A stretch of 64,000 bases of DNA from Taudactylus pleione (Eukaryota > Chordata > Amphibia > Anura > Myobatrachidae), in contig JAUIMM010000698.1 in the NCBI GenBank assembly GCA_031769625.1, forward strand, positions 1,177,001 to 1,241,000, read 5' to 3'. A program made the translations under genes and the position numbers. Shown here piece by piece: positions 1 through 9,089 of this stretch. Each line of letters starts with the position of its first letter. Positions within the stretch are counted from its first letter, which is position 1. The notes beneath the pieces are model-generated. The model ran no database searches. It was not told the DNA's origin and saw only the letters and a list, made by a program, of their open reading frames with translations.

Positions 1-242
1 TGCCCCTTTTCATGTATCCTTTAGGCAACTTCAATCCTATTTGCTCCTTACGTCTCTCTTAAGGATATTCTTATGCCTATCCCAAGCGTGTTTAAATTGT
101 TCCACCGTTTTAGCTTCAACCACCTCTGATGGGAGACTATTCCACTTATCCACTACCCTTTCTGTGAAGTAATTTTTCCTCAAATATTCTCTGAGCCTAC
201 CTCCCTCCAGTGTCAGTGCATGTCCTCGTGTTCTTGTACATC
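1..242 (-). pseudogene. Non-LTR retrotransposon ORF2 C-terminal fragment
   Basis: Read on the minus strand, about 65 codons run open from near 240 to a TAG at 37-39. Visible motifs are a GGR-x-REYL segment, then KNYFTERVVDKWNSLPSEVV, then a FK-x3-DR tail. This arrangement (YF-x-RVV-x2-WN-x-LP-x2-VV followed by FK) is the familiar C-terminal end of vertebrate LINE reverse-transcriptase proteins. The rest of the element lies outside the window or is lost. The clade (L2, CR1 or RTE-like) cannot be set from this short tail. It would have encoded the 3' end of a self-mobilising reverse transcriptase and is now a relic. Confidence 0.7.
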
Positions 243-473
243 TCTTCCTTTGAAGAATGATTAATTGTAGGTAATTATATAGAATTTTACCTGGACTGAA
301 CTCTGCTACAATATGCTGCCTGGAATAACGTTTTGCTTATATACCCAAACTGTTGTTATGTTATACTGCTTCTATTACCATATATTTCCAATACGTATTT
401 GTTGCATACATCATATCTTATTAGAACACCTTTGCTGTGGCTCTGTCTTTACTGCTCTCTTTTGCTGAATTAT

Positions 474-1022
474 GGGCCTGATTCAGTCCCACTCGCAAGC
501 GGCTGTCCGCTCGCAAGTGGGTCGATGGTGTGCACTGCGCATGCGCACGATGGAGGGAGCTCCGTCGTGCGCATGCGCCAGACGCGACGAGCGAAGGACT
601 TTCCTTCGCTCGTTGTGTCTGATCAAAGGGGGCGTGCTGTCGATGTTGATTGACAGCACGCCCCCTTTGGTGGGCGTGCCGGGGGCGTGCCTCCCAGACG
701 GGGGCGTTCCCAAGGGAACGCCTACCGTCAGAAGCCGGCCCACTGACATCACTAGTGATGTCAGTGGGAGTGATTTTGGCTCTGATAGAGCCAAAATCAC
801 TCCGGGCCTTGCGGTTGAGAAACTCAATCGCAGGCTCCGGCTCGCAGTGGCGATGGTCGCGATGGTCAAGACCATCGCGGCCATCAACCTGCACGCTCGT
901 ATAGGCTGTGAGTGGTGACCCACAGCTATACGAGCGTCCAGGAGGACGCTCCATAATTATGGAGGACGGCCCTCATTCAGAGCGTGCGCTCTGCTCAGAG
1001 CGTCTGGCTCTGAATGAGGGCC
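474..1022 (+). mobile_element. GGGCCTGATTCAG palindromic MITE, copy 1
   Basis: A 549-bp non-autonomous element starts GGGCCTGATTCAG and ends CTCTGAATGAGGGCC, flanked on both sides by TAT (471-473 and 1023-1025), a 3-bp target duplication. The interior is a chain of consecutive inverted repeats: GGGGGCGTGCTGTC arms at 625-641/652-668, a perfect 30-bp palindrome at 739-768, arms at 769-801, a GATGGTCGCGATGGTC hairpin near 852-885, and arms around 894-936. Long open frames occur on both strands only because the sequence is palindromic and GC-rich; no protein is supported. The 3-bp duplication fits PIF/Harbinger or CMC-type transposons, but the superfamily is not settled. Confidence 0.85.
625..801. 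repeat. Three successive hairpin modules inside MITE copy 1
   Basis: Module 1 has 17-bp perfect arms 625-641 and 652-668 around a 10-base loop. Module 2, 739-768, is a perfect 30-bp palindrome centred on ACTAGT. Module 3, 769-801, has 15-bp perfect arms around GAT. They abut or nearly abut, and related modules recur in the other copies at 1960, 9745 and 13558. Confidence 0.9.
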
Positions 1023-1025
1023 TAT

Positions 1026-1959
1026 GTCTGTTGGTTACCTTTGGTACTACACCTTACATTCACGATATGCCAATTGTATCACCACTGCTATTGCTGTCTC
1101 GTTGGTGCTCTCTAACTCTGAACTGTGCCCACCGGTTAACTTTGGTACTACATTGTCGCAAAATTTATGCATGGATAATGGATGCTTGCCTGTACTTTGG
1201 GAATGACTAAGACCCAGTACAGAGGCGCAGAGTCTAATGTTACACAGCGGTATTCACCATGGACCCCCGCAAGGAGCACACAGGTCGCAACCCTCTGACT
1301 TGGTTCTCTAGTACAGGTGCCTGTGTACACTGTAGCGTAGTGGGATACGTTGTGAAGCGTACAAGCGTAGTCAACGAGCCAGGTCAGAACCAAACAGACC
1401 AAGCAGTACCAGGGATCAGACGTAAACAGGTCAGGAATGAAGCCAAGGTCAGGAATGCACGGTAACAATCGTAGGTAATGCAGACACTGGAGTATGGTTT
1501 GGGAGCCTATACTCTGGCAGGGCAGTACTCCTAGGAGTTTCCTTTTATAGGTGGAATTACCATAGGACATCCATTGAGATTCCATTTTGGGCTCGCCTGG
1601 ACCTTTAAATCCTGCACAGAGCAGCGCACACGTCCCTATGGGAGCTGCCTGTGCAGGTTAAGCAAAAACCAGCATGCTGCAGTTGGGGGGAGGGAGAGAT
1701 CGTTGGTGAGCCCGCAGCAGCTCATAGCGAGAATCACGGCAACGGGTGCGGGCACTTCCTGCTCCGCTGCCCTGCTACTGTCCCCAGAGCCCAGTGCCAT
1801 CGGACACAGTAAGTAGATGTCAGGATCTGACGCGCTGTGACATACATACTGCAATACTCATATGGTGCCTTGGATCAATACTGCAAGTTAGTGACTTGTA
1901 TTACCTAGGGGCCTATTCATCAATAGGTGAACATTTTCACCTGCAATTGTAGAAATTAA
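1026..1959. other. Unassigned stretch between two MITEs
   Basis: I see no coding similarity. The phrase 'CTTTGGTACTAC' occurs near 1038 and again near 1141, suggesting a short local duplication. Otherwise the sequence is unremarkable and looks like non-coding or unrecognised repeat DNA. Confidence 0.5.
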
Positions 1960-3049
1960 GGCCCTCATTCAGAGGCGCTCGCAAGATGCGAGCGCTCGTT
2001 CTGACTGGGGGCGGCCGCTTGTATTTTGAAGTGCGACCTCCTGGTCGCTAGCTAAGCTGTGGGTTACCACCCACAGCTTTAGCGACCGACCAGGTTGATG
2101 GTCGCGATGGTCAAGACCATCGCGATCATTGGGGCTTGCGACGAGATCCTAAGGTTGGGTCTCGGCAACCGCAAGCCCCAGGGAGCTTCCTGCTCTGATC
2201 GAGCAGGAAGCTCCCCACTGACATCACTGCTGATGTCAGTGCGGCCGCCCACAAAACGGCAGGCGTTCCTTAAGGAACGCCTCCATTTGTGAAACCACCC
2301 CCCGCCACGCCTACAAAACGGGGCGAGCTGTCGATCAATATCGACAGCCACCCCTTTTGTAGTGAGCTCCGGAGTGAGAGAATTTCTCTCTCACTCCGGG
2401 GCTTGCGCACACTGGGCCTGATTCAGAGCCGGACGCTATTTGCGCTCGCTCGTTCAGAAAAAGGGGCCGGATATTTAAATAGAGCGTTCGCTCTTTGCGG
2501 TCTGTTGACGCCTCTATGTCTGAACGAGCGAACAAAACATTTGCTCGCTATTTTTTATAAAACGCCCCCTGGCCACTCGCATCCTACGTCATCTCCGCTA
2601 TTTCTTAGATTAATCGAGTACATACACAGTATGAACTGCTCGCAGTGCTTGTGGTTGGATTTTCCTACCGCAATCATGCGAGCAGTTCAGGCTAAGAAAC
2701 AACCAAGTGATGTGGTCGATGACGCTGCTTTGTTAATTATGCACACCCTTAAATGCCCGTTTTGACCGTTTGGCACGCCTGCGTTCGGATCTCCACTCCC
2801 CGTTTTCAAGCACCTTCCCCTGTTACCACCCACAAACGCCTCATTCTGTTACTCAAATTAGCAGGCATTCGCTATTTTGCGAGCACACAATTTCCGACCG
2901 CAATGACTGGTTCGCGCATGCGTATTACAACCCATACGCATGCGCAGTTGTGCGAACATCGCTCGGAGCGAACGAGCGGCCGCTTACTAGCGGCTCTGAA
3001 TCAAGCCCACTGCGCGTGCACAGGGGCTAAACATCGACCCGCTTGTGAT
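1960..3049 (-). mobile_element. GGGCCTGATTCAG palindromic MITE A, split by MITE B
   Basis: This starts GGCCCTCATTCAGAGG and carries the same modules as copy 1 in reverse order: the CTGTGGGTTACC hairpin, GATGGTCGCGATGGTC, a CACTGACATCA palindrome near 2215-2243, and the GAGCTGTCGAT hairpin near 2325-2347. At 2411 the sequence is interrupted by a second element flanked by ACT. It resumes at 3009 (GCGCGTGCACAGG then CATCGACCCGCTTG) and stops near 3049 without its expected terminus, just before the 62-bp minisatellite. Confidence 0.75.
2414..3008. mobile_element. MITE B, nested in MITE A
   Basis: A 595-bp element begins GGGCCTGATTCAGAGCCG and ends CGGCTCTGAATCAAGCCC. It is flanked by perfect ACT duplications at 2411-2413 and 3009-3011. 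Its interior resembles the second, less palindromic subtype also seen at 14671, 15446 and 27042, and contains GCGCATGCG motifs near 2911-2945. Removing it restores continuity of MITE A, so this insertion is younger. Confidence 0.85.
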
Positions 3050-3067
3050 CAAGAAGGTAAAGCAGTA

Positions 3068-3626
3068 GATATCACAGATATCTCCTACTTACCTAATTTG
3101 CGGAATGGCCCGCTGTCCCCATACACTAGTATCACAGATATCTCCTGCTTACCTTCCTCTGGCGGAATGGCCGGCTGTCCCCATACACTAGTATCACAGA
3201 TATCTCCTACTTACCTTCCTCTTGTGGAATGGCCCGCTGTCCCCATACACTAGTATCACAGATATCTCCTACTTACCTTCCTCTTGTGGAATGGCCCGCT
3301 GTCCCCATACACTAGTATCACAGATATCTCCTACTTACCTTCCTCTGGTGGAATGGCCCGCTGTCCCCATACACTAGTATCACAGATATCTCCTACTTAC
3401 CTTCCTCTTGTGGAATGGCCCGCTGTCCCCATACACTAGTATCACAGATATCTCCTACTTACCTTCCTCTGGTGGAATGGCCCGCTGTCCCCATACACTA
3501 GTATCACAGATATCTCCTGCTTACCTTCCTCTTGCGGAATGGCCGCTGTCCCCATACACTAGTATCACAGATATCTCCTGCTTACCTTCCTCTTGTGGAA
3601 TGGCCCGCTGTCCCAATACACTAGTA
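3068..3626. repeat. 62-bp minisatellite, about nine units
   Basis: The unit begins TATCACAGATATCTCCT and contains GGAATGGCCCGCTGTCCCC. Unit starts fall at about 3068, 3128, 3190, 3252, 3314, 3376, 3438, 3500 and 3561, a 62-bp period with small indels. On the minus strand six units carry GGTAAGT and three carry GGTAAGC. The open frames crossing it reflect repetition, not a gene. Confidence 0.95.
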
Positions 3627-3639
3627 TGTGGACAGAATT

Positions 3640-3995
3640 CATCAAGCTCCGAAAATATAATATTTTCAGAGCTTGAATGCGGTAGCATTCGCCATCTTCA
3701 TATGGCGAATGCTCCTGCTCCGAGCTTGCAACCCGTTCCTTCCCATGGCTAGGAGGTCTGGGATGCGAAGAGGGATCCTTCCGCCGGATGTCAGGGCTCT
3801 TGTGTACATGCGTGACCTGTAGGTTGCGCATACGCACTCCCGTCACTGCTCCAAAAGCGGCAATAAAAAGATTCACTGCTCCGGAAAGGAGCAGTGAAGC
3901 CACTCGCAGGGATAGCTGATTTCCCATCAGCAGTCACAGCGCCGGAGCAATGAGCCATACACATGCCTAAAGCATGCTCACATATGTATATACAG
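3640..3995. repeat. Cluster of short palindromes, probable MITE remnant
   Basis: Three inverted repeats lie close together: 3644-3674 (AAGCTC...GAGCTT around an AT-rich centre), 3685-3712 (11-bp arms GCATTCGCCAT/ATGGCGAATGC) and 3872-3898 (11-bp arms TTCACTGCTCC/GGAGCAGTGAA). The organisation resembles the palindromic MITEs elsewhere in the window, but I could not find its ends. Confidence 0.5.
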
Positions 3996-4629
3996 ACCCT
4001 CCAACTATACCGATTTAGCCGGTACAGTACCGTTTTTTAACGGTCTGTACCGGCAAACAGGGGCTGTACCGTTTGTACCGGTTTAGTAAAAAGACCAGAT
4101 AGCAGCGCTGCGGGAACACAGACTCCCGCAGCGCTGCTAAGTGACAGGCGGCTCCTACCTCCGTGTTCTCTCAGTCAGCTCAGCTGTTACTTGCAGCAGG
4201 CTGCCGAGGACCTTCTCCAGTCAAAGTCTCGCGAGATGATGACGTCATCATCCCGCAAGACAATGACTCACTGCGAGGCTGAGAGCTACGGCTGCTGCAA
4301 CTCCTCGGCGGCTGTAGGGGAACCAGTGCACAATCACAATGCACTTGTTCCCCTAGAGAGGTAGGTAGTCCGCCCGCCCGCCCGCCCGCCCACTATTTAC
4401 ATATAACAATGTAAATAAATTATAAACACCCCAAGTGATATAAATCATGTAAATATAATATATATATATATATATATTCATATTCGTAGGCACTCAAAAC
4501 AGCCAGCAATATGCACCAGCTGCTCCAATGTACAGTACCCATGGACACGCCCCTTTTTCCAGTGTCCACGCCCCTGATATATGTGGCCACGCCCATGTAC
4601 CGGTTTTTACCTGCAAAATGTTGGAGGGT
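3996..4629. mobile_element. ACCCTCCAAC-ended non-autonomous DNA element
   Basis: The 634-bp segment has 10-bp inverted ends ACCCTCCAAC and GTTGGAGGGT. Internal sequence includes GTACCGG-rich inverted segments near 4010-4090, a CCGC run near 4367-4391 and a TA run near 4457-4478. The same terminal sequence ends two shorter palindromic elements at 35688 and 37402. No clear target duplication was found, so the superfamily is open. Confidence 0.65.
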
Positions 4630-4686
4630 ATGGTATATAACTATGCAACTACATATCTACACAAACGTATAAATACTCTATGTAAT

Positions 4687-4782
4687 ATGTATATGTGTGC
4701 AGTATGTATGTGTGCAGTGGGTATGTGTACAGTGGGTATGTGTGCAGTAGGTATGTGTGCAGTAGGTATGTGTGCAGGGGAT
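4687..4782 (+). repeat. 15-bp tandem repeat (GTGTGCAGTAGGTAT type)
   Basis: About six units of a 15-bp motif run in tandem with G/A and G/C variants. A short in-frame reading of repeated MCAVG residues is simply the translation of this array. Confidence 0.85.
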
Positions 4783-4870
4783 CTGGGGTCTACTAGGGCA
4801 CTTTCCACCCCCCACCCCCTTCACAGTGCTCCTAAACCCAGGAGCTACACAGTTTCCCTACACCAAGGGG

Positions 4871-6262
4871 CAGTGGCGTAACTAGGGCAGGGCGAGCGAG
4901 GTGCGTGCCCTGGGCGCCGTGGGACCGGCGGCGCGGGGGGGCGCCGCCAGCCACGGTCCGGCCCGCCCTAGTTAGCCACCAGTGTAGCGCCGACCGCAGT
5001 GAGTGCGGTCGGCGCTACACATTTACACAGGACCGGCGCTAGGCTTCCAGCGCCGGTCCTGTGCTGCACAGCTGAGCCCGTTCCCTCCCCCTGAGCGCTT
5101 GCCCAATAGCGCCAGGAGGCGGGCTCAGGCTGTGCATAACACACGCATCTCCGCCAGCGCTGGCGGCAATGCGTGTGTTAAACAGCAGCCAATGAGAGTC
5201 AGATAGACTCTCAATGACTGCTGCAGCACCCACTGCAAGAGGCGGGCTTCCGTCCGGCTCCTGCAGTGGGTAATGGGACAGACGTCATGACATCATGACG
5301 TCTCTCCCATAATGCTGAGTGCTCCAGCCCGGGAGGTTTGGCGGGCGGCGGCGGCAGCGGGAGCGGTGTCGCGGTCCGGAGCAGTACCGTGGATTCAGGT
5401 AAGTATATTTTTATATATATTTTTTTTAAACCTGTCTGCACTACTGGAGGCAAAACGGGGGAGGGGGTGGCTACTACTGGGGGGACCTCTACTGGGGATG
5501 GGGGCACAACAGGGGAGGGGTGGCTACTACAGGGGGCACCATTATTGGGAGGATCTCTACTGGGGGGGCTACTACTGGGGGCACTCAATCGGGAGGGGGA
5601 ACCTCTACTGGGGACTACTACTTGGGGGTGGAACTACCACTGGGGGCATTATAAAAGAGGCCTACTACTAGAGGCACTGCACTGGGGGGACCACTACTGG
5701 GGGCAATGATAGGAAGGGCCACTACAGGGGGCACTGGATAGGGAGGATCACTACTGGGTGCCTGCATAAGGGGGACCACTACTGGGAAAACTGCATGGGG
5801 GGGACTACTGCTGGGGGCACTATATAAAGGGCACTGCATAGGGGGGGGACTACTACTGGTGGCACTATATAAAGGGAACTGCATAAGGGGATACCGCTAC
5901 TGGGCGCACTGCATTGTGAGGACTGCTACTGGGGGCACTGCATAAGGGGGAACACTACATGGGGCACTGAATTTGGGGGGGCCACTTCTGGCGGTACTGA
6001 GTAAGGGGAACTAATTGGGGGCTGTATAAGACGGACCACTACTGGGGATACTGTATAAGGGGCACTACTATGGGCCTGCATAAGAGGGCACTGGGGGTAC
6101 TGTATAAGGGGTACTACTGTGGTTAAGGTGCATATGGATAGGAATGTTCAGCCTGAAAATAAAGGGTTGTGTCATGTAGACACTCCCCATTTTTACACAT
6201 CGGGGGGGGTGGGTCCCTTTTCAAATTTGCCCTGGGCTCCAAATACCCTAGTTACGCCACTG
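4871..6262 (+). mobile_element. hAT non-autonomous element, 1392 bp, perfect 8-bp TSD
   Basis: Inverted ends CAGTGGCGTAACTAGGG and CCCTAGTTACGCCACTG are flanked by identical CCAAGGGG at 4863-4870 and 6263-6270. The end sequence and 8-bp duplication are diagnostic of hAT transposons. The 5' 0.5 kb is CpG- and GC-rich, ending in a consensus splice donor ATTCAG/GTAAGTAT with GT at 5399-5400. From about 5450 to 6130 the element consists of degenerate G-rich units of the type 'ctactgggggcactgcataagg'. No transposase remains. Diverged relatives lie at 32692 and 62400. Confidence 0.92.
5450..6130 (+). repeat. Degenerate G-rich tandem units inside the hAT element
   Basis: Units of roughly 35-45 bp of the form 'actactgggggcactgcataaggggga' repeat with heavy divergence. 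The same array appears in reverse complement at about 32740-33320 and 62520-62915, so it is an inherited part of this hAT family rather than a local expansion. Confidence 0.8.
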
Positions 6263-6270
6263 CCAAGGGG

Positions 6271-7054
6271 CAGTACAGTGCCACTCCCCCTCCCCCCCAT
6301 CCCCCCCGCAGAAACACACACAAGCACATACTCCCTTCTCTCTGTCACACTCACACCTGGGTCTCGTATTTACCGAGAGCAGCCTCTTCCTCAGCGCCGG
6401 AGTACTGTAGTGTGCGGCATCCTGGTGATAGGCGGCAGTGTGATTCCCTCATAGTAACAGCACAACAGTGCTGCCCTCCCCTTCGGAGCCCAGAGGAGCA
6501 GTGGGCGAGAGAGGTAGGGACAGGCTCAGGGATAAATGGCAGCCCCGCCTCGCTCATGGAAGTGGGCGCCAACCATACTCAGAGATCCATGAGGATCAGA
6601 CGGCCATTGGATAAGGAGATACTGTCGGCCTGTCGGTGATTGGTTGGAAACGCTGCAGAGTTTATTGACTGGCTGCGAATTTGCAACAGCCCCTCCCGCC
6701 ACTGGCCCACAGCACCCCGTACCTGCCGCCCCCCGGCAAATGCCACAAGTACCCCGAACCCACACCGGCTGCCCTCGTGCTAAAATCAATGGCAACAGGC
6801 GCACCTCACCTCCTATCATCACGGCTCAGAGGAGTCTGTCAGTGTCTGGTGAGCTCTGTAGTCTGGCGCTTTATGCGGCTGTGTACCCGGCGTATAGATC
6901 TGGTCGGTCCTGTTTGTGCAGTGTGGGCATCCCTGGACACAGGGGCCTGTGTACACTGCGTACCTTACACACTATTATAGCTATAGATAGTGCTAGGGAC
7001 AACCAAGTTATTGTGAACACATAGCATTCTATGAGACCGGGAATTGTTATAGGC
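6271..7054. other. Unassigned stretch with a short hAT-like fragment
   Basis: No coding similarity is visible. The sequence around 6925-6965 (CCCTGGACACAGGGGCCTGTG) resembles the 3' part of the short hAT family seen intact at 63261-63619, suggesting an old fragment. The rest is unrecognised. Confidence 0.4.
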
Positions 7055-7204
7055 CAGTGGTTCTCAACTTCAACTCTCCAGTTTTCCCAACAGGTCATGT
7101 TTTGAGGATTTCTGTCTGTGGAAGCAGGTGGGATAATTACTGGCACAGCAACATATATTAACTCACCCATGCATAATTAAAGAGGACTGGAGTTGTGACC
7201 CCTG
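7055..7204. mobile_element. Short hAT MITE, 150 bp
   Basis: Starts CAGTGGTTCTCAACTT, a classic hAT terminus, and ends GTTGTGACCCCTG. Flanks TTATAGGC and CTATAGGA share TATAGG, an imperfect 8-bp duplication. No coding content. Confidence 0.8.
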
Positions 7205-7640
7205 CTATAGGACTCATCATGATCGAATCTGTGCATAAATTTTCGTACCACTTGTTAATAAGTAGAGTGTTTTGGGTTATTATAATCAAATAGTTTTGTT
7301 TTCAAGAAGAGGGACGTCGAGAGGTGGGGGTAGTGGGTACTAATTACCTGGGCCCGGGCTTGCTGGAGGGGCCCGGCTGGGGGTCCCGGGTCCAATGCCG
7401 CCCCCCTTCCCTCTCTCCTATCAGCAGCCCAGCACAGCCTGTTGGGGAAAGCGATCACACTGATTATGCCCCCCCCCATGGATTTGGGCCAGGTTGAGGG
7501 GCTCACAGCGCATCCCTCCCTAGCACGCTTTTTTTTCTAAGGGGGTGTGGTCACACCTCCCGTGATTAGGCCATGCCCTATTCACCCGGCCCTGGTCATG
7601 AAGCCTATCACACATGCCTAGGTCGGTTTTGTTATGACAT
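7205..7640. other. Unassigned GC-rich stretch
   Basis: Contains GGGCCCGG-rich segments near 7350-7400 and poly-C near 7468-7478. No gene or recognisable repeat end was seen. Confidence 0.4.
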
Positions 7641-7649
7641 ATTTGCCAG

Positions 7650-8049
7650 TTAAAAAAGGACAATGGGAAGTTGTATAAGGAGAACACCCTGCAGGAAGGT
7701 GTGAACATCCTGCATTGGAGCAATTCTGTGTTGGAACCAGATGGACAGAGCAGAGACGTGCACTTTCAGAAAGGCCAGGCGGAGTCCGAGATCCAATCCA
7801 GCTTGGAGAGAGGCAAGCATTCTAGAAACCCTGAAAAACCTGAAGGTCATAGTTTCTGGTAGCACACCACTGGAAATATGTATGCCACACCTTGTGATAA
7901 ATCCGGGCAGAGGCCGGCTTACACGCTCTGAGCATGGTCTGGACCACAGAGATAGAAAACTCTTTAGATCTTAGGAGGGATGTCTCAAAGAGCCACACCG
8001 TCAAAGACAGATGGGTCAGGTTCGGATGCAGACAGGGACCCTGAGACAA
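7650..8049 (-). pseudogene. DIRS tyrosine recombinase N-terminal fragment
   Basis: Two frames are needed. The first carries a segment with RSKEFS, then MLRACKPASARIYHKVWHTY and FQWC, matching the SAM-like N-terminal core-binding domain of DIRS recombinases. The second (about 7840-7650) carries LASLQAGLDLGLRLAFLKV followed by HVSALS, matching the next helices of that domain. A frameshift separates them near 7840. The catalytic R..HxxR..Y region is absent, so no recombinase activity is possible. Confidence 0.75.
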
Positions 8050-8249
8050 CAGGTCCAGTCATTGAGGAAGTTGGAGAGGAGCGTCTATGGAGAGACTTTG
8101 AAGATCGGAGTACCAAGCCGGAGCTACCAACAGGACCGTGCCCCCTTCTTGCTTGTACTTCCAAAGAACCCGAGGAAGACTGGAAGACTGGATGGAAGAG
8201 GTACACCAGATGGAAGGTCCACTTCACTGACCATGCGTCCACGAAGGCT

Positions 8250-8740
8250 GCTTCTGTGTCCCTTGTCCAAGACCTGTATACTGGAAGCTTGTGGTTGTGT
8301 CGTGAGGCCATGAGGTCCACGTCCGGTGGACCCCATTTGTCCACCTGGAGCTGAAAGATTTCTGGGTGTAGAGACCACTCTGCTGCATGCACGTCGTGAC
8401 GGCTGAGGAAATCCGCTTCCCAATTGAGAATCCCTGGGATGAACACTGCCCATGTGAGAATGCGTGCAACTTCTGCCATTGCTGACCAACTTCGAATGCC
8501 TCCCTGGTGATTGAGGTAGTCCACTGCCATGGCGTTGTCAGACTGTACTTGTACTGGCCTGCCCTGAATAATATCCTGAGCCAGAGTGAGGGCTCTGTAG
8601 ATGGCTCGGAGTTCTAGGACATTGATTGGTAAGAACGCCTCAGCTGGTGTCCAGCGTCCTTGGAAGGAGTGCTGGCCGGTCACTGCGCCCACCCGCGGAG
8701 ACTTGCGTCCGTGGTGAGGAGTACCCATTCCGGGATCCAA
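8250..8740 (-). pseudogene. DIRS RNase H domain with a 1-nt frameshift
   Basis: The RNase H domain of the DIRS polyprotein degrades RNA in RNA:DNA hybrids. Visible acidic residues: D in LLTTDASLRGW near 8710, E in INVLELRAI (8612-8614), D in VQVQSDNAMAV (8537-8539) and D in NWEADFLSR (8411-8413). LLTTDASLRGW is in one frame and the following AVTGQHSFQGRWTP in another; a lost G in the run near 8689 explains this. Downstream, WGPPDVDLMASRHN is the conserved linker to the recombinase region. A further frame break follows near 8240. All four acidic residues survive, so the domain was inactivated by indels, not by active-site loss. Confidence 0.8.
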
Positions 8741-8756
8741 AAGGGGCGACCCTTGT

Positions 8757-9070
8757 TTAAGTGGGACGTCTGTAGCCACCAGGAGAGGGACAGGCGAAGC
8801 TACGTAAAGAGGTCAGATGGGGCAGCCCATTCCACCTGGAGAGGATCAGGTGTTGCAGGGGCCTGGAGTGGAACTGAGCGAACTCCACCACGTCGAAGGT
8901 GGACACCATGGATCCCAAGGTCTGTATTGCAATTGAATTGACATATGGAAATATGTATGACTGTGGAGTAACCTGCACACTCGGTGATGTAGTGTTGCTG
9001 TCAGGAAGATTCTCTGAGCCTGAGAATCCAGGAAGGATCCCAGATGCACCATTCTTTGAGAAGGGGTCAG
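8757..9070 (-). pseudogene. DIRS reverse transcriptase C-terminal (thumb) fragment
   Basis: HLGSFLDSQAQRIFLT (near 9050-9003) and, in a different frame, LGSMVSTFDVVEFAQFHSRP then LQHLILSRWN match the region between the polymerase palm and RNase H in DIRS proteins. The catalytic YxDD box is not present; the homology simply starts near 9070, so the copy is truncated here. Confidence 0.7.
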
Positions 9071-9089
9071 GAAAGACTTTTTCCAGTTG

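Larger units (their letters stand above)
7645..9075 (-). mobile_element. DIRS-type retrotransposon relic
   Basis: On the minus strand three pieces of a DIRS polyprotein follow in the expected order: end of reverse transcriptase (9070 to 8760), RNase H (8740 to 8250) and the start of a tyrosine recombinase (8050 to 7650). DIRS elements integrate by a tyrosine recombinase instead of a DDE integrase and are common in amphibians. The reading frame changes several times, so the copy is dead. The rest of the reverse transcriptase, the 5' end and the recombinase catalytic C-terminus are missing. Confidence 0.85.

Noticed and set aside
421..954. 177-codon minus and 148-codon plus frames over the same segment
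   Set aside because: The sequence is a chain of GC-rich palindromes in a MITE, so frames are open on both strands; no protein similarity.
3068..3626. Regular direct repeats that could suggest a CRISPR array
   Set aside because: The whole 62-bp unit is repeated with no unique spacers, and the context is eukaryotic transposon DNA.
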